A stretch of 64,000 nucleotides of DNA, from contig BQMF02000031.1 of NCBI GenBank assembly GCA_027922465.2, positions 310,001 to 374,000 of the forward strand, written 5' to 3'. Positions within the stretch are counted from its first letter, which is position 1. The number at the start of each line of letters is the position of its first letter. A program made the position numbers and the translations under genes. The stretch comes from Turritopsis dohrnii (Eukaryota; Cnidaria; Hydrozoa; Anthoathecata; Oceaniidae). Positions 1 through 11,685 of this stretch are shown piece after piece. The notes below the pieces were generated by a model that saw only the letters and a list, made by a program, of their open reading frames with translations, had not been told where the DNA came from and made no database searches.

Positions 1-987
1 ACAAGATTGAGAAAATGTATACCTCCAGCAGAACGCCTGACTTTAACTTTAAGGTTTTTGGCTAGCGGTGACGCACAACAGTCATTGAGCTATTCGTTTC
101 GAATTGGCAAAGCTACTGTCAGCAAAATTATCGCTGAGACATGCGAAGCAATATACAAATGCCTCAAAAATGATTATCTGGTAGCTCCAAAAACACATGA
201 AGAGTGGCTATCTATTGCAAAGCAATTTGACGAGAGATGGAACATGCCCCATGTTATCGGTGCCATTGACGGAAAACACATACGAATTGAATGTCCCAAA
301 GGAAGTGGAACTTTGTATTACAACTACAAAGGATTTTTTAGTATAGTACTTCTGGCCGTTTGTGATGCTGCTTATTGTTTCACTATTTTTGATCTGGGTC
401 AGTACGGTAGCAATAACGATAGTGGTGTCTTGGCAAATTCAGAAAAGGGCCAGCAGTTTGATGATGACTTGTTAAATGTTCCAGTTGAGAGCTACTTATC
501 GGAGAGAAATGATGTAGCGCTACCCTATTTCTTACTTGGCGATGAAATTTTTCCTCTTAAACAGTGGTTGATGAGACCATATCCAGGGAAAGGTGCTACT
601 GAAGAGCAGCGCATTTATAACTACCGTCATTCGAGATGTCGTAGGGCAATTGAAAATGCTTTCGGTATTTTGTCAGCGCAATGGAGAATTTTTCAAAAGC
701 CTGTCAGAGCAACAGTTGAAAATGTTGAAAAGTATACCTTAGCTTGTTTGGCACTCCACAACTACTTAAGGAAAACGGAAAATGCTTATTATTCTCCAAC
801 TGGGTTTGTAGACTCAGAAGACCAGAATGGCAACATTATTGAAGGTCATTGGCGTTCAATGAATGCCAATGCAAATGGTTTGATGGATATTCGACAAGTG
901 CGTGGTTCAAGATATGGTAGAAGTGGATTAGAAACAAGAGAAAAGTTAAAAGACTATGTCAACAGTGAGGAAGGAAGTGTTTCTTAG
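1..987 (+). CDS. HARBI1-like Harbinger (PIF) DDE transposase, 5' end cut by window
   Basis: The reading frame is open from base 1, so the N-terminus lies outside the window; 326 residues are visible from base 7. The family (DDE_Tnp_4) cuts and pastes Harbinger elements in the nucleus. The catalytic triad is visible: Asp88 in GAIDGKHI, Asp179 in LLGDEIFP and Glu216 in RRAIENAFG, in the usual order and spacing. Residues 30-50 resemble the helix-turn-helix that precedes the nuclease in HARBI1 (KATVSKII). There is no internal stop, so this copy may encode an active nuclease. The stop at 985-987 faces the MADF gene on the other strand at 1232, the tail-to-tail layout expected of a two-gene Harbinger element. 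The identification is secure; activity is inference. Confidence 0.9.
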   Translation, partial: TRLRKCIPPAERLTLTLRFLASGDAQQSLSYSFRIGKATVSKIIAETCEAIYKCLKNDYLVAPKTHEEWLSIAKQFDERWNMPHVIGAIDGKHIRIECPKGSGTLYYNYKGFFSIVLLAVCDAAYCFTIFDLGQYGSNNDSGVLANSEKGQQFDDDLLNVPVESYLSERNDVALPYFLLGDEIFPLKQWLMRPYPGKGATEEQRIYNYRHSRCRRAIENAFGILSAQWRIFQKPVRATVENVEKYTLACLALHNYLRKTENAYYSPTGFVDSEDQNGNIIEGHWRSMNANANGLMDIRQVRGSRYGRSGLETREKLKDYVNSEEGSVS

Positions 988-1231
988 CAACTTGATTATA
1001 TCAGGAGAACTTCCCATTATTCAGCGCGAATGTAGAAAAAAATATTGTTTCTATGTATGGTTTCTTATCTAATAAAATATATATTTACAACATATGAAAA
1101 GTGCTATTTCCATCAACGTGAATATTTTCCTTTCTTGGATTGTGCGAATGACTTGATTGCATCATATTAGATAAAATAGGTGAAAATGGCGGTGAAATCG
1201 GCGTGGATAGTCCTACGTTATAGGTACTTGC

Positions 1232-2221
1232 TCAAAATGATGCATTAGCACGATCTTGTTCTTTGTTGTCTAGGTCCTCCATTTGATATTTGAATAATAT
1301 ATTCCTTATCTCGAGTTTCGCTTTAAAGTTAGACTTTGTGGAAAGACCTTTGAGATCAACGGCTAAACTTTTACAAAATAGGTCATTTCCGTCATCCTCT
1401 TTGTGGCTTGGGACCTTCTTCCTTTCCGCAATGCTGTCACGTAAACTCTTTATAACGGAGAACTCCATTTCACTGGTAACATCTTCTCTTGTCCTCCTTT
1501 TACCAACTTTGCTCGTTTTCTTGGTTTTAGAGACTAAAGGTCCACCAAAATCATTTTTATCAACAGAATCTGTTTCGTCTTCTTCAGCAAAGATTTCGTC
1601 AGCGTATGACTCTAGGTTACTGTTCTCTTCCTGTACTTGCTCTGAGAACTCTTCTGACTCGCTTAATTCTTCCAAGTTAGAATGAGAGTAGGGTAAATTT
1701 GTTTTCACTCTTCTCATTTGTACAAAATCGTCAAGCCAAGCAAGAAAATTATAGGGCTTCATGTTTTTTTCAGCTTTCGCTACAGCATCTGCGGAGGTTC
1801 CAGATTTTTTAGATAATTTGAGCTCGTTTCTCTTTTTCAAGTACCTTTTTTTGAGATTTGCAAAAATTGTTTGAGCTTTTTCGCCTAAAAAATTAAAGTC
1901 TTTTATTAAACGTACAGTATAACATTGGTGTTCAGTAAGGTGCAAAATTGTACCCATATAGTATTTGACAAAATAATTAACTTTTATGCAGTGGAGCTTC
2001 AGTAGGCATGGCCTGACATATTTCATATTTCATAATATTTCGATGTAAATCTTACCAGAACTGATGAATTCGAGCTTTTCAGCGACAGCACCCCATGCAT
2101 TTTTTACAGCATCTTTTTCTTTATAACTCTTTTGACTTTTGTCATAAAGACAAGGGTACAAACGTACCTCTTCAGACAATAATTCTTCTTCGTGAAGTGA
2201 GTAACATTTTTTGTCTGCCAT
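1232..2221 (-). CDS. MADF/Myb-SANT-like DNA-binding protein, second gene of the Harbinger element
   Basis: There are two exons on the minus strand, 2221-2056 and 1884-1232. The donor is TTCTG|GTAAGA and the acceptor is TTTTTAG|GCGAAA; the split Gly codon is phase 1 and the frame continues cleanly. The N-terminal 85 residues look like a MADF domain, with an acidic start, a Trp in NAWGAVAEKLEF and a basic KKRYLKKRNELK helix. An acidic middle is followed by a C-terminal helical region rich in charged residues, possibly BESS-like. Harbinger elements normally encode such a Myb/MADF partner, which imports the transposase and binds the ends. It converges with the HARBI1-like gene at 987. Assignment to MADF is by pattern only. 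Confidence 0.7.
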
Positions 2222-2398
2222 GTTGATTTATGAAAACATACAATGTTCTTACAAAATCAGCATATATTTTCTCATCCAGAATAAGATTTTTGTCGGTTTC
2301 TTCTGATCTCGGCAAATGAGTATTTAAACGCGGCGTTTATTTCATTTTTGAAATCAAAAAATTTTGTTTCCAACTTGGAGATTTTATTCGCGTTTAAC

Positions 2399-3221
2399 CA
2401 GAGATATGTAAAAAAGAAAGATAAACAACTCACTGTTTCTCGTAAAAGCTATCCGTGTCCCTTTTTCTGGTGTGAGTATTGTTTCGCGCGAATATTTTAA
2501 ACATATAATTAATTCTAATTGTTAAAATTCTAAATGTTCATTGCTTGAAAATTAAAATTATACTAATAATCATTGCATAATTTTCATAATTTTTCCTAGT
2601 TGCGCATATTTCAATATTTCATAAAGCTTTCGTTCACCGAACATGCCGAACTATAGACGAGTACATTAATTATGAAGAATATTTCATCTGTAAACACCAA
2701 ATTTTAGGTCTAATTTTTCTCAAAATATCTCGTTTTAAAACGAATGTTGAATACTCTTAACCAAATAAACTGATAAATAAAAGCATACATTAAGTGTTAT
2801 TAGCCAGACTTAAATCAGACTTCAGTACTTTTTTTGAAAAATTGATTTCAATGAGAGTCACTTATTTTTACGAGAACATTTACCAGTATTATGACTTATT
2901 GGTTATTTCTTTTTCTAAAATGATAATCGTTTTTACAAACATTAAGAAAAATGAAGAGTATATGTGTGAGATTAAGATTCGCCTGTAAAATATCAAAATC
3001 TCTCAGGATATATTTATGAAAGACAAATCAACAACAACTTAAATTGTCGGTAACACTCGTTATATATCTTAATCTTTCTAAAATTTAATTATTCTCAAAA
3101 AAAGAGTCTGGATCTGGGGACACGAATGGCGTTGTATAGAAGCGCGAAACAAAAAGATTAACAATAAGCTGTCAATCAAGTTCAAACGAGTTGTTTATCT
3201 TTCTTTTTTTACATATCTCTG
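2399..3221. mobile_element. Non-autonomous DNA transposon, twin copy 1 (823 bp)
   Basis: The ends are inverted: it starts CAGAGATATGTAAAAAAG and ends in the complementary sequence, with about 34 bp of terminal inverted repeat. The perfect 7-bp target duplication GTTTAAC is at 2392-2398 and 3222-3228. There is no substantial ORF. It is nearly identical to the copy at 3411-4233 in the same orientation. The superfamily is not assignable from this; a 7-bp duplication is unusual but fits P-, Dada- or hAT-like elements loosely. Confidence 0.9.
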
Positions 3222-3410
3222 GTTTAACAGAGTTAATATTTCAGGGTCAAAAGGTCAAAAACGTTTCCACTGGAGTTAAAAATCTAACGCGATTAAAATC
3301 TACCTGCTTAACGCCAATAAACGCGATTAAACCACAAATGGGAACCAAGCTTAAGTAAATCATCAACAAGATAAATGTTGAAAAGAAAAGAAGTTTTTTA
3401 TTATTGCAGC

Positions 3411-4233
3411 CAGAGATATGTAAAAAAGAAAAATAAACAACTCACTGTTTCTCGTAAAATCTATCCGTGTCCCTTTTTCTGGTGTGAGTATTGTTTCGCG
3501 CGAATATTTTAAACATATAATTAATTCTAATTGTTAAAATTCTAAATGTTCATTGCTTGAAAATTAAAATTATACTAATAATCATTGCATAATTTTCATA
3601 ATTTTTCCTAGTTGCGCATATTTCAATATTTCATAAAGCTTTCGTTCACCGAACATGCCGAACTATAGACGAGTACATTAATTATGAAGAATATTTCATC
3701 TGTAAACACCGAATTTTAGGTCTAACTTTTCTCAAAATATCTCGTTTTAAAACGAATGTTGAATAATCTTAATCAAATAAACTGATAAATAAAAGCATAC
3801 ATTAAGTGTTATTAGCCAGACTTGCATCAGACTTCAGTACTTTTTTTGAAAAATTGATTTCAATGAGAGTCACTTATTTTTACGAGAACATTTACCAGTA
3901 TATGACTTATTGGTTATTTCTTTTTCTAAAATGATAATCTTTTTTACAAACGTTAAGAAAAATGAAGAGTATATGTGTGAGATTAAGATTCGCCTGTAAA
4001 ATATCAAAATCTCTCAGGATATATTTATGAAAGACAAATCAACAACAACTTAAATTGTCGGTAACACTCGTTATATATCTTAATCTTTCTAAAATTTAAT
4101 TATTCTCAAAAAAAAGAGTCTGGATCTGGGGACACGGATGGCGTTGTATAGAAGCGCGAAACAAAAAGATTAACAATAAGCTGTCAATCAAGTTCAAACG
4201 AGTTGTTTATCTTTCTTTTTTTACATATCTCTG
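3411..4233. mobile_element. Non-autonomous DNA transposon, twin copy 2 (823 bp)
   Basis: It has the same ends and orientation as the copy at 2399-3221 and by count the same length, differing by scattered substitutions and compensating 1-bp indels (for example near 3900 and 4105). Its own 7-bp target duplication, TTGCAGC, is at 3404-3410 and 4234-4240. Two different duplications show two separate insertions rather than a local tandem duplication. Confidence 0.9.
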
Positions 4234-4445
4234 TTGCAGCTATTAAGGAAATGGAAAATATATTCTTCACAAAAATAACAAACACGGGTTGGTTAAAAAC
4301 ACGGGAAAATTAAGGAGCAGCAAAAGATTACTTCTTAATGAGATTTCTTATCACACTTTAGTAGTTATATAGTCACTATAGTAGTTGCGCCATTATTGTT
4401 TATTTGCCGCAAAAACTATTTCTGACACAAAACCTATTTCCGACA

Positions 4446-4702
4446 TAACACCTGTATGGACTTGGATTCCACATAGAACCTGTTTACAAGGTAGGAGTCA
4501 AGTTGGTACAGCCACTGAGGTCTGCACCATGTTGACTCTGGACTTGGATTTCACTAATAGAACCTGTTTATAAGTCAAGGGTAAAGTTGGTACGGTATAT
4601 GAGGTCTACACCATGTTGACTCAGACCTCAGTGGCCGTACCAACTTGACTCCCAACTCATAAACAGGTTCTTTTTGTGAAATCCGAGTCCAGAGTCAACA
4701 TC
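4446..4702. repeat. Three-unit repeat of about 85 bp, two direct and one inverted
   Basis: Units A (about 4446-4528) and B (4529-4612) are direct copies, each containing an AACCTGTTTA core, a GTTGGTAC segment and a GAGGTCT end. Unit C (4612-4702) is the same sequence inverted, so B and C form a long imperfect hairpin centred near 4612. No coding potential is seen. Confidence 0.7.
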
Positions 4703-6101
4703 GTTCGGACTTCAGATACTAAATTATTGGTGTGTCTAAATGGTATAGCTTTGGCTAATATGGTATGATTTTTTATAGTAGTCAAAATGGTACGCGGGGT
4801 CAAATCGGTGCAGAACCGCCAGAGTAGCGTTTTTTTCTTTTGACTACAGTGCTATTGTTACTTATATTTTTGTAAATACGACGAATTTTTCTGATTTATC
4901 AACTCTACTTTGTTATCTATGCATATTTACATGATATAGTTTCATGCAGAAAGACACATATATTTTTCTGGGCGGAGAATTTTTTGTATTTGTAGCTACC
5001 ACAAGCCACAAACAAGTCATTATGACACATTGTGACTGTACATACAGAATAATACTCTAGAAATTTCTACTCATGATGATTTTGGAGAAATTCTATATAT
5101 AACAATAAAGCTAGAACTTTATGGTGAGAAGTATTTCACTTTTGGTGTGGTAACTTGTATAGCAAGATCTTATTTTGTAAGTTGGGCAAAATTATTTTAT
5201 ATAAAGGGACACAAAAAAGTGCAAATGTTTTTTTCACTGTGCTTTATGAATTTGGTATGTTAGGTTAGTATTATTTATTTATTTTATTATTTTTTTATTC
5301 ATTTTTATTTATTAGCATTATAATTTGTGGGTATTAATTCAAAGCAACAGAGCTGCAGGTATTGCGGATTTTGAAATATTAAGGCTCCATTTTGGTCGGT
5401 AGTAGCAAAATAATAGAATTCTTATGTTTTCATTTTTTCATATTCAGAGTAAACAATTTAGAAATTCTTGTATATAGTAAGTATAGATTTTGGATTTACA
5501 CCTTTTTTTAACAAAATTGACAAAATTTCTCCAGAAAAATCAAAAACAGCGCAAAATTCTACACTTTTCAGATCACACCTATCTGGTATTATAGTTTTTA
5601 GCAAAAAAGGTCTCTATTATTTTGTTATTTTTTGGATTAGCATACCACTTCAAGGTTTCCCTGAGAAGTAGTAGCAATAAATTAGTAAAAAAACTGTATT
5701 TACGGTGAAAATTTTCCATTTACATTCCGTTTTTCACTTTTCGTCATTCCGTAACCACCGAAATTAATAAATCCTCCATTAGTCTTAATAGTTAGGGAAA
5801 TAGCCTGTTATAGATTCACAGACTATAATAAAGACATATAATATTCTCGTATGTGTACTCAGATTACGAAAACTGTCTAAACTACTCAAATTTTCAACCC
5901 CAAAATCTATTTATAATGACCCCCCTATTTTATGGAAATTTGACAATGAGACTCACCCCAAATATCAACAAAATATCAGCCTATATTAGAATACTTATAC
6001 TTAGTTTATTAACACAAAACTGCCCTGCAAGATATTCTCTTTTATAATGGCTTTCCATCCCTCCATTTTATTTTTACCAACCCCCAGCCCCCTACAATTA
6101 A
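4703..6101. other. AT-rich non-coding stretch
   Basis: No gene or clear repeat was recognised. The ORFs here (for example 5468-5671 and 5853-6047) are short, low in complexity and have no family features. Confidence 0.5.
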
Positions 6102-6353
6102 GCACAAAGGAGTAAGGACCTTCGTGATGATTATGGACATCTTCACCAAAAAGGACAACCTGTCCTAAGTGGAAGTTATCTAGAAGAGGTCCACAGCAAA
6201 AATGAAAACCGACTCTTCTTTAAAGATGATGGGAAGGAAGTTGTCATCTCCTCGTTTGGCGTTGCCGGTATCTCTTCTCTGGAATTGATTCAGTCAACTG
6301 GGCTTCGACGAAAGAAAGTAGTGGAATACTATGAAGTTAATATATGTGCATGA
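6102..6353 (+). CDS. Coding-like ORF or exon fragment, unrecognised
   Basis: The frame is open for 83 codons between an in-frame TAA at 6099 and TGA at 6351. It has no Met in a convincing position, so it would be an exon fragment. The composition is unlike the surrounding AT-rich DNA: Asp, Glu, Lys and Ser are balanced, with stretches such as LFFKDDGKEVVISSFG and GISSLELIQSTGL. I do not recognise a family. It lies 700 bp upstream of the glutaredoxin gene on the same strand but has no clear splice sites linking the two. It could be a gene relic. Confidence 0.3.
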   Translation, partial: AQRSKDLRDDYGHLHQKGQPVLSGSYLEEVHSKNENRLFFKDDGKEVVISSFGVAGISSLELIQSTGLRRKKVVEYYEVNICA

Positions 6354-6675
6354 TGTTCTGTTAGGATTAGTTACAGCTCTCCATGCTTAAAATAATTTCA
6401 ATGATTTCCTAGCTATTCTAATTCTAAATGTCATCTTTAAAATCCGATTAATAAGTTTTACATGTTCCAATAAGTTTTACATTTGGCATTTTTTCCCGAA
6501 TTTTTTGCTTTAAAATAGCCCAAATATTCATGGTTTATATTATACATTGTACTGGAACCCCAGTTGGAACCCTGTATCACGTTTGTTTTCAAAAGAAGTG
6601 TATCACTCTAGTCCTGAATCCTTTTTGTTTATTTATGCTGTATGTAGTGCTTTTCTTTTAAACAACATGTTAAGA

Positions 6676-6865
6676 TATTAATGAAACTCCGATCAAAACC
6701 TATTCCCATAAAATATTTAGGCCTATTTGAATTTGAGAAAAAAGCTGTGCGCAAAAATAAATACGTGCGAAAATTAGTTTTTGACCATTGCGCAAAAGTT
6801 AATACGCGCGAAATAAATCGATGTCCAATGCGCGAAATTAAATCCACGCGAAAATTATATAGTAC
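6676..6865. repeat. Dispersed repeat rich in GCGAAA/GCGCAAA motifs
   Basis: The motif (T/C)GCG(C)AAAA(T)TA recurs roughly every 20-30 bases (for example near 6750, 6770, 6790, 6810, 6830 and 6850). The same style of sequence forms the element at 20865-21885. The overlapping ORFs on both strands are products of the repeat. Confidence 0.5.
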
Positions 6866-7112
6866 AAAAAAGGTATGTTAAGAAAAAAATGATGTTCTTT
6901 ATTTGATGTCATTAGAGCATGATACAATATAGAATTGAGCAAACCCTGTGTGTCCCTTTAAAATAATTTTGCCCAGTTGTATGATTTGTGTCTTACCACA
7001 CAATTATAATGTCAAAGATTGACTTCAACTAGACAATATTTTACTCTACCATCATAGATTGATAAAATCACACAAGATAGGTTTAACACAATCAAAACCT
7101 TCTCCTGAAGAC

Positions 7113-10019
7113 ATGGCATCTGTGAAGGCATTTGTAGACGATGCTATTGCAGCAGATAAAGTAGTTGTTTTCTCAAAAAGTTATTGTCCATATTGTAAAA
7201 TGGCAAAAAAAGCTTTGGATGATGTTGGAGCACTGTATAAAGTTATTGAATTGGAAAACAGAAAGGATTGTGATGCTGTCCAAGATTATCTCCTTCAGTT
7301 AACTGGTGGCAGAACCGTAAGTCTTCCTGACACAAATCAAAATATATTCCAACTGTCTGTAAATTAAGAACACGTCACATCAACCAAACTATGATAACAT
7401 AAACTTCTAAATCAGAGATAAGTATATATATGTATTTTGATGCTAGAAAATTACCATTTGCAGTTTTAGAGGTTATTTTTCTGAATTTTAAAAGATTTCT
7501 TTTATATACAACATTTTCTTCTACAATTCTCTTGAAAGCCATGTGTATTTTTTGTGAGCTCTGTTTACAATGGTAACTATGTTTACAGATAAAGAATAAT
7601 AGGCCATCTCCGTCATGAAATATTGGTAATATCATCGTAAGGAATATAGGGCTTTGACTGGTCAAAAATTAATTACGTTAAAAAATAAGTTGAAGAATAA
7701 AATTAAGTGCAGAACATGTTCTTAGAAAGTTAATTTAATCATGAAATAAGTCAAATATAAAAGTTTTTGTACGTTAATCAAAGTGGAGGAGGACATTTCA
7801 ATGAGTATTGAAATAGATAAGCCATTATGATTCTTCATGTGTTGCTGCTAATTGCTCTCTATTGCTCTGTCTCATAAAAACATTTTATTCAGTCATATGT
7901 GGTGAACTTGGTAAGAATGCATGTATATTTTTGTGATGAGAATCTGTTTACTTTTCGTGTATGGAATTGCAGTGTCTAATCTTAAGATTTTATCAGGGTG
8001 TAATGCCAGGCCATTGACATCATTGGTTTTAGAATTTTTGGTGGCCCGACGGAAATTTAGGTTTGGAGAGGTATTATTATAATAGTACCTGTTAGGGTTA
8101 GGTTTGGAGGAGGTTTGGAAGAGGTTTGGAAGGAGGTTTGGAAGGAGGTTTGGAAGGAGGTTTGGAAGGAGGTTTGGAAGGAGGTTTGGAAGGAGGTTTG
8201 GAAGGAGGTTTGGAAGGAGGTTTGGAAGGAGGTTTGGAAGGAGGTTTGGAAGAGGTTTGGAAGAGGTTTGGAAAGAGGTTTGGAAGGAGGTTTGGAAGGG
8301 GTGAGATGAGGAGAGAATGTGGTTATACGAGTAGCAGATTTTTAAAGCTGTAGGATACATTAAGTGATAGAGGATTGTTGTTGGGACCAAACCTGACAAC
8401 TATAGCATAAATGAGATGAGAAGATAGCATGAGAAATAGAAAGAACAATAGACTGAGGAACAAAGTGGTGGATTTTACAGAGGGTACCATTAGCACAACA
8501 AAGTTTCGTGGAAAGTGCATCGATATGCTTTTTCGATCATATTAGCAGTCATTGAGACTATTATTATAATCTATATATTATTATTATTATAATTACAAAG
8601 TCAGTGAATTCACTGATGTGCAGCTATACTTTTGATTGAGAAGTATCATTTCCATTTTATGTTATTAATCATAATTTTGCATCAGCAATATTATGCTGGA
8701 TTCATGCAAATGATGTATCGGTTGACCCAATAAAATGCAACCACTAAAAAAAGTTCTTCATTTCGCGTAATTTAAAAAAATTGAAATGAGAACTGTTCAA
8801 GATAAGCATAATGATGACACCTTGTCAGAAGCATAATGATGACGCCTAATCAGACAAAAACTAAACATAAACTGAAATATATATCCCTTGCCTTTACCTA
8901 CAATAAAAGTTTCTATTTATTTTGATTTCCTACATAGATTTGTAACATTAAAACTTTTTTATTATGCCAATTGTGGCTGCAGATAACAAAGAGAGTTCTT
9001 ATCATTCAATTCCAGCAAGCTACAAGGGCTTATGTATACAAATGAATTTTCTTTGTTCCTATCTGATAATAATTATAAAGAAATTTTGTATATTTAAAAC
9101 GTTAAGGCCAGTTTTCAATTGGTCAGCCGGACTGAGCGGAGATGCTTTTTGATTCGCTCAGTAGTTTAAATGATTTGATATGAGATCGCGCCAGCCAATC
9201 AAAAATCAGTGATATCGCTTGTAAATAGACCTAGAATTTCAAAAAGTAGATCTTATAAAAGACGATAGAATTTAGTGATTCTTTTGAGATATTTAGCAAA
9301 ATAATAAATTGATGGGTTGAGTGGACACAAAGCTTCAAATTCGCCGTTATCCGATAACGTACTTGTAACCTAAAATTTTCATATTAGACGATTACACCAA
9401 ATTTTAATCGCCGTAATCGTCAGGTCTGAACAATACTGGATACCACAATGCATCGCTGCAAATCACGTGGTTTGGGATTACTTTGGGTGCTGTTCGAAAT
9501 AGCTTTGAAAATATGGTGTGTGTCAAAAAAGTTTATAAAAGATTTTCGAACGCATTTTTTTTGCTAGTCATTAATATTATGCAATTCTTATATCTGGAGA
9601 AAGCTTTTTTTGAGATCTATCCAAATGTATCATTTTTTATTCTGAAAATATTTTTTCCAAGTAAGTTATAGTGGATATAAGGTTTTCTTACCGTCATTAA
9701 TGTTTTTTGATACACACTGTATCTGTTTTCTTCGCGAAACCTTTTTTATTACTCCATGGAGGCATTTTTAATGACTATTTCGCATTGCATTATGGTAGTT
9801 GTGTATTAAGGGGATAAAAACATTCCGGATTCGAGCATACTTAGCGGTGATTTTACTTTTGTGCAAAAACCTTGTTCACACTACCCAACATATTTCTGAA
9901 GCATTTAATATATTTTTTAGGTTCCTCGTGTGTTTATAAATGGCAAATGCATTGGTGGTGGTACAGAGACGAGCAATTTGAAAGCGACCGGCAAACTTAA
10001 GGCTTTAATCGATGCTTGA
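7113..10019 (+). CDS. GLRX-like: Glutaredoxin (dithiol, CPYC type), two exons
   Basis: Exon 1 ends at 7316 (ACC|GTAAGT) and exon 2 runs 9921-10019 after TTTTTTAG, both in phase 0, giving 100 residues, the usual glutaredoxin length. Visible family features are VVVFSKSYCPYC (Cys25 and Cys28, redox pair), TVP at the splice junction (glutathione-binding cis-Pro) and INGKCIGGGTET (glutathione-binding glycines). It reduces glutathione mixed disulphides in the cytosol or organelles. The first Met in frame is at 7113; the frame is open back to 7023, where an AG acceptor (near 7057) suggests an upstream exon that could add a leader. The 2.6-kb intron contains a minisatellite. GLRX and GLRX2 orthology cannot be separated here. 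Confidence 0.9.
8101..8305. repeat. 12-bp G-rich minisatellite in the glutaredoxin intron
   Basis: The unit GGTTTGGAAGGA repeats about 16 times, with shortened units at both edges. All six frames are open through it because 12 is divisible by three, which creates spurious ORFs on both strands. The top strand has regular GG pairs. Confidence 0.9.
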
Positions 10020-11092
10020 AGATTTTCTCCTTGTATTGATTAATGGAAATAAAATATTTTATTTAATTTTGTCTTTCGTCGCTGATATAATAGTTATGAA
10101 TGATATGAAAATTAATTTGATGATTTTTGATTTCACAGTAGCATTGAAAAGTATCAATGGAATTGTTGTTTGTATCTATTTTGGAAAAATAAAATTTCCT
10201 CTTTTTAGAACTGACATTCTTTTAAGTGGTATCCACCAAGGGATTTACATAATCGTCAAAAATATCCCTGCTAAAACGAAGTAAACAAATGATTGGCTCC
10301 CTCGTCGAGATTTCTCACAAGAAAACTGCTGACCTTTTGATAGTTCATTATCTTTAATAGAACAGAATTTCGCAACTTGTGGGTTCGTCCACGAAATTTG
10401 ACAACCTTGGAAATGCAAAAATACTGATAGGAAAATGAAAACGAGATGAAAGAGCCGCCATGAAGTCATCAACCTCGACTCCAGGCTTCCTGGCCTAAAA
10501 TGCACGTTGATAGATAAATTATAACTATGTATAGGACAATTAAAAATATCCGCTGATTGATATAATACCACAATTTATTTTAATTCACAGTAGTGACGTC
10601 AGATGATTTTTCGCAGTTGAAGTTGAAGCTTGTCTTTGGATTTTTTTCTACTAATACTTTTCTACTTTTGCTTGAATATTATAGTTTTCTGGTGTTGCTA
10701 TTTCTTGACGGTTTTTAAGAGACAGGGACAATACACTCTTGTGCCCAAAAATTAAGAATAATTTAAGAATCATGCTTAGGCTCAAAATATACATTTCAAC
10801 ATTTCAAAAAGAGGTTTTCCTGTGTTATGTTTTCCTATATTTTAGATGCCTTTCTAATCCATTTAAACTGTAGAATTAGATGTCACTCCATAGCCACAAA
10901 TCGTACGGCATTCAAATTCCAATTTGAATGTTTTTTTGAATTCGGATGCTGATCTTAAGAATCACTCTAGAATATTTGAGGCTCGTTTATTATGAATTTT
11001 TAAGAATCACAAGGCTTAGCTCGAATTATGTAATTCTTATAAAAAAAGAGTGTTTTTTGGGCTGCATGTGGTACTTGCAAAAATATCTATAA
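10020..11092. other. Intergenic DNA downstream of glutaredoxin
   Basis: No gene was recognised. A 19-bp segment near 10311 (CTCACAAGAAAACTGCTG) also occurs near 60697, hinting at an old dispersed repeat, but the match does not extend far. Confidence 0.4.
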
Positions 11093-11462
11093 AGCTTGGA
11101 ATTCATTATCCATTTAAATGGATCAGTTTAAATGAATCAGTCTCAATGGACAGAAAAAAACTGATGGAAAAGATTGATCCAACACAGGTGTCTACACTTA
11201 TCCAACAATTTTGACTAAGTACACGCTTCTTTTATGACGATTTTGCCCACTACTGGGACTATATTTCTATATAATTTGCTATGTTCTCACGTGACCCCGC
11301 TTCCTCACCTGTTCTTTTATTTAAAACAATAGGAATTAAATAGAGAAAAAGATGGATGAACGCGTCCAACTTTTTCAAACGGTTTCCATTTAAGCCGAAA
11401 AGGTGAAAATCCAACTGATTCATTTAAACTGATCAATTTAATTGGATAATGTATTCCAAGCT
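11093..11462. mobile_element. 370-bp MITE with TAA target duplication
   Basis: About 50-bp terminal inverted repeats start AGCTTGGAATTCATTATCC and contain the related pairs GGATCAGTTTAAATGAATCA and its inverse. TAA flanks both sides (11090-11092 and 11463-11465), which fits a Harbinger-type 3-bp duplication. It is non-coding. Confidence 0.75.
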
Positions 11463-11685
11463 TAAAAGAGTTGTTATAGAATTATTGCACGGCCATTATT
11501 GAAGGAAGTCATTTAATGGCAAAAAGGCCCTACCAGCCTCGGAAGTCCCTGATTCATCTTGATCCATCGTCACATTGCTTCCGACGGCCCTCCTACCTAC
11601 AAAATGTAGTTCCACAAAACGAGTAGACAACTTTTTCAAATTTAAAATATTAAAATTATATATATTCGTGGACTCATAATTAGAC

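Noticed and set aside
7893..8399. 168-codon minus-strand ORF and three plus-strand ORFs over 8104-8353
   Set aside because: All come from a 12-bp minisatellite that keeps every frame open; the translated repeats are not protein-like outside the array.
10295..10335. Shared CTCACAAGAAAACTGCTG segment with about 60697
   Set aside because: The match is too short and does not extend, so it was not called as an element.
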